From Thermoanaerobaculia bacterium (lineage in GTDB: Bacteria; Acidobacteriota; Thermoanaerobaculia; Multivoradales; Multivoraceae): DNA of 58,621 nucleotides. Position 1 is the stretch's first letter. The number at the start of each line of letters is the position of its first letter. The notes under the pieces were generated by a model. The model ran no database searches, was not told the origin of the DNA, and saw only the letters and a program-made list of their open reading frames with translations. A program made the translations under genes and the position numbers. Of this stretch, positions 16,535-24,408 are shown one piece after another. The stretch is from the NCBI GenBank assembly GCA_022822365.1, contig JAJEBV010000020.1:1-58621 (forward strand). Direction: 5' to 3'.

Positions 16535-18601
16535 CTACTCGATGGCCTCCAGCGGCACGACGCTTCGCAGCTTGAGGTCACTGCGGGTGACTCGGATATC
16601 GGGTCTGATCGGGGCGCCGCGGGGCTGGCTGCTGTAGTAGGTCAGCACGTGCTGGTGACGCAGGTCTTCCTCGATCTGGTCGAATGCCCGTGCGATCCGT
16701 TCGGTCCAGGGTGGATCTTCGGCGAGGGGGTCGATGTGGAAGTGCCGGCCTCCCGTCTCTTCGCTGATTCGACGGATCCGTTTTCGTGCCCGCGGGTGGC
16801 TGCTCCGCCGGGTCAGGGGCATTCCGTCGGGCCCCTTCACGAGCTCCGTGAGGGGGTTGTCCATTTCGACGAAGTAGATCGGAAGCCCCAGCCGGCGCGC
16901 GAGGTCTGCCGGGTCTTCCGGCCGTTGGCGGCTGTGGAGGTCGGCGCCGTCCGTGACCATGACCAGAGCACGACGGCCGGGTTCGTCTCCGTACTGCAGC
17001 AGCGAGAACAGGATGCCGTCGCTCAGAGCGGTGCCTCCCCAGGGTGTAACCCGATCCAGCCAGCCCGCGAGCAGAGCCTTGTTGCCGGTCAGGGGTTGCA
17101 GCAGCCGTACCGCCCGATCGAAGTCGACCAGGAAGGCCTTGTCCTTCTGCGTCAGGGTCTGTTCGAGGAAGGCGGAGGCGACATGCCTCAACTGGCGCCA
17201 GATGGGCAGCATGCTCTCCGATGAGTCGATCGCAAACCCCAGAACCAGGGGGACGTCGATTGCGGTGAAGAGTGCCTCCACGGGAAGCTCCACGCCGCCT
17301 TCACGTACTTCGAAGTCGTCCGGCTTGAGGTCCGGGACCGGATTGCCCCGGCCGTCCACGACCAGTAACTGAAGCTGGACCAGTTGGACATCGATCTCAT
17401 CCTGGTACTCGGCGCCCTGAAGGAGTTCGGCATCTTCCAACTCGCGACCGTCGGCCAGCCTGGCCCTTACTCGCACGAAATCGTGCGTCGATACGTCCTG
17501 GATCAGCGCTTCGACCTGGGTCCTTCTGGCCGTACCGGCGCCGGTACCCGAGTCGAAGTCGTTCCGCGTCGCAACCAGACTCTCGCTGCGGTAGAAGTCC
17601 ACTCTCTCGAGAGTTGCGGATCGCGGCATCAGGATGTCGGCTACGACCCGAACCGCGGGGCTGCCGTTCATCTCCTCGCCGCGAAGAGTGGTGATGCGGA
17701 CGCCGAAGGGCGTATCGACCCGGTTCAGGATGGTCCTTTCACCGCCGACCAGCCTTCCTTCGGCATCGTAGGCGCGGACGTCGAGCGTCTGCTCTCGCGG
17801 CGGCTCCGCCAGGTCGAGCCGGGCCTTGAAGGGCCGTCTCCGTGTCCGCTGTGCCGGCCTGCCGTCCAGCAGGAACTCGACCATCCGGATGCCCGGGTGG
17901 GTGACCAGGGTCCGGATCTGGACGCTGCCGCTCAAGAGTTCGCGATACTCGCGCTCGGGCGGCAGGATCCGGATCACGGCTGTCCGCGCGGACGGACTTG
18001 CGGCGCCTGGGGATTGGGAGACGGAGGGATGGTCGCTCCCCACCGGGTTGTAGACCGTGCGGACTTCCAGCGTGCGAGTCGAGCCGCCCAGAATCGCTGT
18101 CGTTCGGACGAGCTTGTCGTCCTGCCGCGCGAAGTCGTCGGTTCTGGTCCACCTCTTGGAGATGAAGGTCTCGATCCGGAGACCGTCGGGCGTCACCGTC
18201 GCGTACGGGGAGGGCGAGAGACGGCGGCGACCTAGCCGCTCACCCACCTCCTTCGGGCGAGAGGACCTGAAGTCGCCCCTGCCGTCCATGAGCACGACCA
18301 CATCCCCATTGACCTTGATCAGGACCGTTGCGAGGCGGTCGTTGAGGCTCCCGATGGGTTCCCGCAGGACTCGCGGAATCGTTTCCGGTTCGGGCCATGC
18401 GCTCGTAATCCTGACTTCCGTATCTTCGCTGAGCTCCGGGTTCCGCATCCAGGGGCCAACCAGGTTGCCGGGAGGAACGCGCGGGTCGGTGACACTCCCT
18501 TCCCGGCCGCGCCCCCCTTGGGCGTCCGTGGGCTGCGGGCTGGAGCAAAGGACCATCAAGGCGAGGAGCGCCGGAACGGCATGGCCGGTTCGGAATCGCA
18601 T
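16535..18601 (-). CDS. Secreted VWA-domain protein 1 of the array
   Basis: About 688 residues; last gene of the minus-strand array. Domain order: signal peptide; an N-terminal segment starting with the shared GPWMRNPELSED motif; an Ig-like domain (ILPPEREYRELLSG ... EPPREQTLDVRAYDAEG); a second beta domain (VDFYRSESLV); then a VWA domain preceded by LKPDDFEVREGG. The MIDAS motif is DSSES (near residue 460), with GGTAL and VTDGAD. The C-terminus ends in the family tail RHQHVLTYYSSQP ... VPLEAIE. VWA/MIDAS domains bind protein ligands through a divalent metal; the Acidobacteriota family has no assigned function. GTG at 18613 is an alternative start. Confidence 0.9.
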   Translation of the reverse strand: MRFRTGHAVPALLALMVLCSSPQPTDAQGGRGREGSVTDPRVPPGNLVGPWMRNPELSEDTEVRITSAWPEPETIPRVLREPIGSLNDRLATVLIKVNGDVVVLMDGRGDFRSSRPKEVGERLGRRRLSPSPYATVTPDGLRIETFISKRWTRTDDFARQDDKLVRTTAILGGSTRTLEVRTVYNPVGSDHPSVSQSPGAASPSARTAVIRILPPEREYRELLSGSVQIRTLVTHPGIRMVEFLLDGRPAQRTRRRPFKARLDLAEPPREQTLDVRAYDAEGRLVGGERTILNRVDTPFGVRITTLRGEEMNGSPAVRVVADILMPRSATLERVDFYRSESLVATRNDFDSGTGAGTARRTQVEALIQDVSTHDFVRVRARLADGRELEDAELLQGAEYQDEIDVQLVQLQLLVVDGRGNPVPDLKPDDFEVREGGVELPVEALFTAIDVPLVLGFAIDSSESMLPIWRQLRHVASAFLEQTLTQKDKAFLVDFDRAVRLLQPLTGNKALLAGWLDRVTPWGGTALSDGILFSLLQYGDEPGRRALVMVTDGADLHSRQRPEDPADLARRLGLPIYFVEMDNPLTELVKGPDGMPLTRRSSHPRARKRIRRISEETGGRHFHIDPLAEDPPWTERIARAFDQIEEDLRHQHVLTYYSSQPRGAPIRPDIRVTRSDLKLRSVVPLEAIE

Positions 18602-18691
18602 GGCAACTCTCACGGCGGGACACTTGCGCCGTTGAGGCGGCGCTCGTGGTCTGAGTCGGCTGCGTTCAACGGGCTGTTCTCGAGGCCTGGC

Positions 18692-20248
18692 CTACTCGAT
18701 CGCCTCGACGGGTACCGCGCTCCGCAGCTTGAGGTTACGGCGCGTCACGCGAACACTCCGCTCGGTCGCTGCGCCCTGCGGCTGGTCCGTGTAGTAGGTC
18801 AGAACATGCTGGTGTCGCAGGTCCTCTTCTATCTGTTCAAAGACCCGCTCGATCCGCTCCGTCCAGGGTGGCGTGTCCCCTGAGAGGTCGATGTCGAAGA
18901 GACGGCCGCCCGTGTGGCGGCTGATGTAACGGAGCCGCCTCAGATGCTGTCGGCGCTCGATTGCTCTCGAGACGCTTCGCCTCCTGGTTCCCCGGTCCAG
19001 TTGGATGAAGTAGACGGGAAGCCCCAGGCGCTCCGCGAAGTCGGCGGACTGCTTCGGTTTCGATCGGCTGTGCTGGTCGACGCCGTCGGTCACGACGACC
19101 AGCGCGCGTCGGCCCGGCTCCCTGCCGTACTGGAGCAGCGAGAAGAGAATCGCGTCGTTCAGTGCCGTGCCCCGGCGGGGAGCGAGTGATCGCACGCGGC
19201 TCTGGAGCAGGACCTTGTAGCCGGTCAGCTCACTTGCCAGACGAACGGTGCCGGCAAAGTCGACCACGAAGGCTCTGTCGCCCGGTGACAAGGCAGCCTC
19301 AAGAAAGCCGGCGGACAGGTCGCTCACCTGTTGCCATATGGGCACGACGCTGTCCGAGGTGTCGATCGCGAGACCCAGAACGAGGGGGACGTCGCGCGCC
19401 GTGTGGAGGTTCTCCGCCGGACGCTTGATGCCACCATCGCGGATCTCGAAGTCCGCAGGCTTCAGGTCGGGCACGGGATCTCCGTCGCGGTCGGTCACCA
19501 GCACCTGGAGCTGGATCAACTGGATGTCGATCTCGTCTCGATACTCGGCACCGTGGAGGATGTGGGCGTCTTCCACTTCGCGGCCATCGGCGAATCTCGC
19601 AGCAACACGTACGAAGTCGTCCCCGGGGGTGTACTCAGCCAGTGTCTCGATCGGGATCAAACGCGGCGCACCGGGAGCCGCATCCCCCACGAACTCGTAC
19701 GCGACCTCGACCTTGCGTTCGTCCAGATAGAACGCGACCTGTTCGAGTTGCGCGGAGCGGGGCACCGAGACCACAGCCTCGATTCGGAGGGCCGGGTACT
19801 TCACAGCAGGCAGGCGGCGTAGCGAGGTGATCCGGACACCCAGGGCGACGTCCGGCTGGTTGAGGATCATCCGGTCCGTGCCGATGAGCTCGCCCAACGC
19901 ATCGTAGCCGCGGACTTCCAGCTCTTGCCTACGCGCTGGCTCCGCCAGTTCGACGTGGCCGATGTACGGCCTCTTTGCGGCGCGCCACATCCGCTCGCCG
20001 TCGAGAAGGAAGTCGACCGCGGTGATCAACGGGTGGATGATCAGGGTCTGGATCTCGACCCGGCCGCCGAACGGCTGAAGGTAACCGCGGGTCGGCGGCA
20101 CGATGTGGATCATCTTCCGCTCCGCACCCGTCCCGAAGTCGGGGGTCGCGTCCTGGGCAAGGCTCGGCGCCGGGCCGGGAAACGCCGGCCCGATTGCGAA
20201 CACGGCCACGATCCCCAGTACCGTCTGGCGACGAGCGGGAGTCCTCAT
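18692..20248 (-). CDS. Secreted VWA-domain protein 2 of the array (short form)
   Basis: About 518 residues, the shortest array member. A signal peptide ending near SLAQD leads straight into the Ig-like domain (IVPPTRGYLQPFGG). The N-terminal segment with the W.RN.ELSEDP motif found in the other five copies is absent. The VWA domain has MIDAS DTSDS (near residue 295), GGIKRPAENL just before it, and GTALNDAILFSLLQYG and VVTDGVDQHSR after it. The tail RHQHVLTYYTDQP ... VPVEAIE is retained. ATG at 20248 is preferred over a TTG at 20272 that would overlap the upstream gene's stop. Confidence 0.88.
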   Translation of the reverse strand: MRTPARRQTVLGIVAVFAIGPAFPGPAPSLAQDATPDFGTGAERKMIHIVPPTRGYLQPFGGRVEIQTLIIHPLITAVDFLLDGERMWRAAKRPYIGHVELAEPARRQELEVRGYDALGELIGTDRMILNQPDVALGVRITSLRRLPAVKYPALRIEAVVSVPRSAQLEQVAFYLDERKVEVAYEFVGDAAPGAPRLIPIETLAEYTPGDDFVRVAARFADGREVEDAHILHGAEYRDEIDIQLIQLQVLVTDRDGDPVPDLKPADFEIRDGGIKRPAENLHTARDVPLVLGLAIDTSDSVVPIWQQVSDLSAGFLEAALSPGDRAFVVDFAGTVRLASELTGYKVLLQSRVRSLAPRRGTALNDAILFSLLQYGREPGRRALVVVTDGVDQHSRSKPKQSADFAERLGLPVYFIQLDRGTRRRSVSRAIERRQHLRRLRYISRHTGGRLFDIDLSGDTPPWTERIERVFEQIEEDLRHQHVLTYYTDQPQGAATERSVRVTRRNLKLRSAVPVEAIE

Positions 20249-20264
20249 GCCGATTCCCGACGCC

Positions 20265-22295
20265 CTACTCAATCCCCGGGAGCGGCACCGCGCTCCGCAG
20301 CGTCAGTTCTCGCCGGGTCAGGCGAATCTCGGGCTCGATCGGGTCGCCCGGTGGCTGGTTCGTGTAGTACGTCAGAACGTGCTGATGGCGCAGGTCCTCC
20401 TGGATCCGGGTGAAGACCTGCTCGATCGGCTCGGTCCACCAGCGCGTGTCGCCGTGGAGCTCCAGATGGAAGAGGCGTCCTCCCGTCTCTTCGGCGATGC
20501 GCTGGAGCCGTTCGCGGTTGCGGCGAATCGCGGCGAGTCCCGAATCGCCCGCACGGGAGTTGTCGAGTTCGATGAAGTAGATCGGCAGGCCCAGCCGTTC
20601 CGCGAACTCGCTGGACTGCTCGGGACGGGAACGGCTGTTCTCGTCGGCGCCGTCGGTGATGACGACCAGGGCCCGCCGGCCGGGCTCGCTGCCGTACTGG
20701 AGCAGGGAGAAGAGAAGTCCGTCATTCAGGGCGGTGCCTCCCATCGGGATCAGGTTGTCGAGCCGCTCGGACAGTAGCGGGCCGTCCCCCGTAAGGGGCT
20801 GGATCAGACGCACCGTGTGGTCGAAGTCGACGAGGAAGGCGCGGTCGTCCGCCGCCACCGCGGTCTCGAGGAAGGTTCGGGCGATGTACTTCAGCCGACT
20901 CCACGCGGGGAGCATGCTGTCCGAGGAGTCGATCGCGAGCCCCAGGACGAGGGGCACGTCGACGGACGTGTGGAGGGCGACCGTGGGCAGCTTCCGGCCG
21001 TCTTCGCGGATCTCGAAGTCCTCGGGCGAAAGCCCGCTCACGGGGTTGCCGTCGCCGTCCGTGACCAGGACCTGGAACTGGGCGAGCTGGATGTCGATCT
21101 CGCTCTGGTGTTCGGACTCCTGGAGGAGTTGCGCATCCTCCCGCTCCCGGCCGTCGGAGAGCTTCGCCACGACGCGGATGAAGTCGTTGCTCGGGCCGCT
21201 CTGGATCACCGCCTCGACGGGGATCGTGCGCGCGGCGCCGGGAGCCCCTTCTTCTCCGAAGCTGTGTGCCGCTTCAACGAGAGAGTCGCTGCGGTAGAAC
21301 TCGACCCGGTCCAGGGTCGCGGCGCGCGGTAGCGATACGGAGACCGCCACACGGATCGCGTCGTCGTCTCCGGCCTCCACGCCGATCATCTCCGCGATGC
21401 GAACGCCGAAGGGACGGTTGACCTGGTTGAGGACGAACTCGTCGCTGCCCAGGTACGCCTCGCCCTGGCCGTAGGCGCGGACTGCGAGGATCTGCTCGCG
21501 CGGCGGGGCGGCCAGACGGATGCGGGTCCTGAAGGGCCGGCTCCGGACTCTCCGGAGCGGGCGGCCATCGAGGAGGAACTCGACTTCGAGGATGCGCGGG
21601 TCGATGATCAACGTCTGGATCTCGATCCGGCCGCTGAGCATCTCGCCGTACCTTCGCGCGGGAGGCACGATGCGGATCGCGGTCTGTGGAAGTCCCGTCG
21701 CCCAGGAATCCTGGTCAGGCCCGAAGTCCGGCCGCTCGTAGACGGTGTCGATCTGGAACGAGGGCAGGTCGCGGGCTTCCAGGTCGGTCCACCGCACCAG
21801 CCACTCGCCGTCGCGTTGGAAGGTCTCGACCTGCCGCACCCCGGAAGCGCGGATCTCGATTCTGAGCGTTTCTCCGGCCTCGAGAACGCGCCCCCTGACA
21901 CCGCCGCCAAGGCGGCGTCGTGCACCGTCGAAGGGGAGGATGACCATGCCGCCGGCGCCGTCGAGGAGCGCCACGCTGTCGTCCAGAACCCGGATCATCA
22001 GCGTGCCGAACCTGCTGGCGACGGACCGCGCGATGTCGCGCATCCTCAAGGCTTCGTCGCCGGAAGCCAGGCCTTCGACCCTCCGGGCCGGATTCTCGCT
22101 GTACGTGTCGTTCCTGACCCATGGTCCGAGGAGGTCGGTGAACGGGAGGTCCTGGCGGACGCCGGGAATCCCCCGGGAGGGGTCGTCCTGGGCCTGGATG
22201 GCGTTCGTCGCCGGCAGGTAGACCGCCAGCGCCAGCGCCGCCAGGGCCCTGAGCCGGGCGCTGTCCGAGTTCCCGACTCGGTTACTCGATCGCAT
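20265..22295 (-). CDS. Secreted VWA-domain protein 3 of the array
   Basis: 676 residues. Signal peptide, then DLLGPWVRNDTYSENP, a strand-rich segment carrying a DSVALLDGAGGMVILPFDG stretch, an Ig-like domain (APPREQILAVRAYGQG), a second beta domain (VEFYRSDSLV), and a VWA domain with LSPEDFEIREDG before it. MIDAS is DSSDS (near residue 453), with GGTALNDGLLFSLLQYG and ITDGADENSR. Tail ends VPLPGIE. Its ATG lies inside the 3' end of the upstream VWA gene (14-base overlap), which implies translational coupling. Confidence 0.9.
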   Translation of the reverse strand: MRSSNRVGNSDSARLRALAALALAVYLPATNAIQAQDDPSRGIPGVRQDLPFTDLLGPWVRNDTYSENPARRVEGLASGDEALRMRDIARSVASRFGTLMIRVLDDSVALLDGAGGMVILPFDGARRRLGGGVRGRVLEAGETLRIEIRASGVRQVETFQRDGEWLVRWTDLEARDLPSFQIDTVYERPDFGPDQDSWATGLPQTAIRIVPPARRYGEMLSGRIEIQTLIIDPRILEVEFLLDGRPLRRVRSRPFRTRIRLAAPPREQILAVRAYGQGEAYLGSDEFVLNQVNRPFGVRIAEMIGVEAGDDDAIRVAVSVSLPRAATLDRVEFYRSDSLVEAAHSFGEEGAPGAARTIPVEAVIQSGPSNDFIRVVAKLSDGREREDAQLLQESEHQSEIDIQLAQFQVLVTDGDGNPVSGLSPEDFEIREDGRKLPTVALHTSVDVPLVLGLAIDSSDSMLPAWSRLKYIARTFLETAVAADDRAFLVDFDHTVRLIQPLTGDGPLLSERLDNLIPMGGTALNDGLLFSLLQYGSEPGRRALVVITDGADENSRSRPEQSSEFAERLGLPIYFIELDNSRAGDSGLAAIRRNRERLQRIAEETGGRLFHLELHGDTRWWTEPIEQVFTRIQEDLRHQHVLTYYTNQPPGDPIEPEIRLTRRELTLRSAVPLPGIE

Positions 22296-24408
22296 CGAGC
22301 GGCAGTGCGCTTCGTAGCCTGAGTCCGCGCCGGGTCACCTTGATCTCCGGCTCGATGGGCGCACCCGGCGGCCGGTTGCTGTAGTAGGTCAGGACGTGCT
22401 GATGCCTCAGGTCCTCTTCGATCTGGTCGAAGACTCCTTCGATGCGCTCGGCCCACGGCGGATCGTCGACGAGGAGTCGGATCCTGAAGACACGCCCGCC
22501 GGTCCGCCGGCTGATCCACCTGAGCCGTCCGCTCGCTTCTCGCTGTTTCCTCTTTTCCCTCCATGCGAGGCCGTAAGGATCATGGGCGGCGTACGGGTCG
22601 TCGGATTGGTCCAGCTCGATGAAGTAGATCGGGAGCCCGAGGCGCTCCGCGAAGTCAGCGGACTGTCCCGGTCGTGTGCGGCTGTGGAGATCGGCGCCGT
22701 CCGTGATCACGACGAGCGCGCGACGGCCCGGTTCGTGACCGTACTGCAGGAGCGAGAACAGTAGCCCGTCGTTCACGGCGGTCCCGCCCCACGGGGTCAG
22801 TCGACCCAGGGCGCGGGAGAGAAGCTCCCTGTCTTCGGTCAGCGGCTGGAGGAGCCTCATCGCGTCGTCGAAGTCCACAATGAAGGCCCGGTCTCCTGGC
22901 GCCAGGGCGGTCCTGAGGAAGTTCGTCGCGATGGCGTGCAGCTTCCTCCAGATGGGCAGCACGCTGTCCGAGGAGTCGACCGCCAGACCCAGAACGACCG
23001 GGACGTCCATGGCCGAGTGGAGGTCTTCCACGGGGCGCGCCCGGCCGTTCTCGCGGATCTCGAAGTCGCTGGGTGAGAGGTCGCTGACCGGATTGCCTCG
23101 GCGATCCGTTACCAGGACCTGGATCTGGATCAGTTGAACGTCGATTTCGCTCTGGTAGGCGGCGCCCTGGAGCAGTTCCGCGTCCTCCCGTTCGCGACCG
23201 TCGGTCAGCCGTGCATTGACGCGAACGAAATCGTCGACGTCAATGCCAGCGATCAGTGCCCCGAGTGGGACCGGACCCGTGTGTCTGAGTGCCGCCTTCT
23301 CCTCGAAGTCATCCAGCGTGTGGACGAGTGCTTCGCTGCGGTAGAACTCGACTCGCTCCAACACGGCGTTGCGCGGCACCGAGACGGCTGCTTCGACCCG
23401 AACCGGACTGTTCTCGCCCGCGTGTTCGGGGCGAATCTCCGCTATCCGGACGGTAAACGGCCTATCGAGCCGGTTCAGGACGATCGTGTCGCTGCCGATG
23501 TACTGCCCGTCGGGGGCCCAGGCGCGGACTTCAAGCGTCTGCTCGCGGGGCGGATCGGCCAGCTTGAGATGCGTCGCAAAGGGTCGCTTCTTCGCTTGTC
23601 CGGCAAGCTCTCCGTCGATGAAGAAGTCGACAGTCGCGATCTGCGGATCGATGACGAGAGTCTCGAGTTCGAGACGGCCGCTCAGCAGTTCGCGGTGTCG
23701 GCCCAGGGGCGGCACGATCCGTATTGCCGCCGGCGTGGCGAGGGGCTCCGGCCGGCGGGTGTCGGGAGAGTTCGATCCAAAGGCGGCCTCCGGACGTTCG
23801 TAGACCGTGCGGAACCTCACGCTTGCAGCTGTGGTGCCACGAAACTCGGCCACTCGCACCAGTTGGCCGCCCTCGCGGTGGAGCGTCTCGACTCGCCGCC
23901 ACTCCGAACCCGAGGTTTCAATCTCGGGCGACTCGTCGAGGTCGAGGATGCGGCCCTCGATCTTCTCGGGATGATTGTGGAGTTTCCTGGCGTCGAGCGG
24001 ATACACGCGGAGCGAACCGCGCCCGTCGAGGATCACGATCGACTCGTCCTTGACCCTGATCAGGAACGTGTCGAATCGATCGGCGGCGTCCTGGGCCAAC
24101 CTTCGCAGGAGCCGCGCGGCGTAGTTGCTTCCCGGGTACATGCCCGCAGTCTTTTGAACCGGATCCTCGCTGAGTTCCCCGTTCCGAATCCACGGGCCCA
24201 GCAGAGGAGTTAGTGAAACCCCGCCGTGCGTCGCTTCGCCGTAGGGGGCGGCCGGGTTGGTGGCCGGCGCGGATTGCGGCCACCCGGAGTGCGCGGCTGC
24301 CAGCCCGATCGTCAGCGCGAGCACGACGCGCTTCATCGTCCGCGGTGCGTCCGTCCGGGCCGGGAGCGTGAGCGTTACCCGCATCCGTTCAGGCCTACTC
24401 GATCGCAT
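22282..24408 (-). CDS. Secreted VWA-domain protein 4 of the array
   Basis: 708 residues from the ATG overlapping the upstream gene's stop region; starts at 24384 or 24336 are also possible. The last of these (MKRVVLALTIGLAAAHS) sits right at the signal peptide. Same architecture as copies 1 and 3: LLGPWIRNGELSEDPVQK, an Ig-like domain, a beta domain (VEFYRSEALV), LSPSDFEIRENG, MIDAS DSSDS (near residue 476), GGTAVNDGLLFSLLQYG, ITDGADLHSR, and tail RHQHVLTYYSNRP ... LPLDAIE. A charged insertion follows LPIYFIELD in the VWA domain. Confidence 0.9.
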   Translation of the reverse strand: MRSSRPERMRVTLTLPARTDAPRTMKRVVLALTIGLAAAHSGWPQSAPATNPAAPYGEATHGGVSLTPLLGPWIRNGELSEDPVQKTAGMYPGSNYAARLLRRLAQDAADRFDTFLIRVKDESIVILDGRGSLRVYPLDARKLHNHPEKIEGRILDLDESPEIETSGSEWRRVETLHREGGQLVRVAEFRGTTAASVRFRTVYERPEAAFGSNSPDTRRPEPLATPAAIRIVPPLGRHRELLSGRLELETLVIDPQIATVDFFIDGELAGQAKKRPFATHLKLADPPREQTLEVRAWAPDGQYIGSDTIVLNRLDRPFTVRIAEIRPEHAGENSPVRVEAAVSVPRNAVLERVEFYRSEALVHTLDDFEEKAALRHTGPVPLGALIAGIDVDDFVRVNARLTDGREREDAELLQGAAYQSEIDVQLIQIQVLVTDRRGNPVSDLSPSDFEIRENGRARPVEDLHSAMDVPVVLGLAVDSSDSVLPIWRKLHAIATNFLRTALAPGDRAFIVDFDDAMRLLQPLTEDRELLSRALGRLTPWGGTAVNDGLLFSLLQYGHEPGRRALVVITDGADLHSRTRPGQSADFAERLGLPIYFIELDQSDDPYAAHDPYGLAWREKRKQREASGRLRWISRRTGGRVFRIRLLVDDPPWAERIEGVFDQIEEDLRHQHVLTYYSNRPPGAPIEPEIKVTRRGLRLRSALPLDAIE

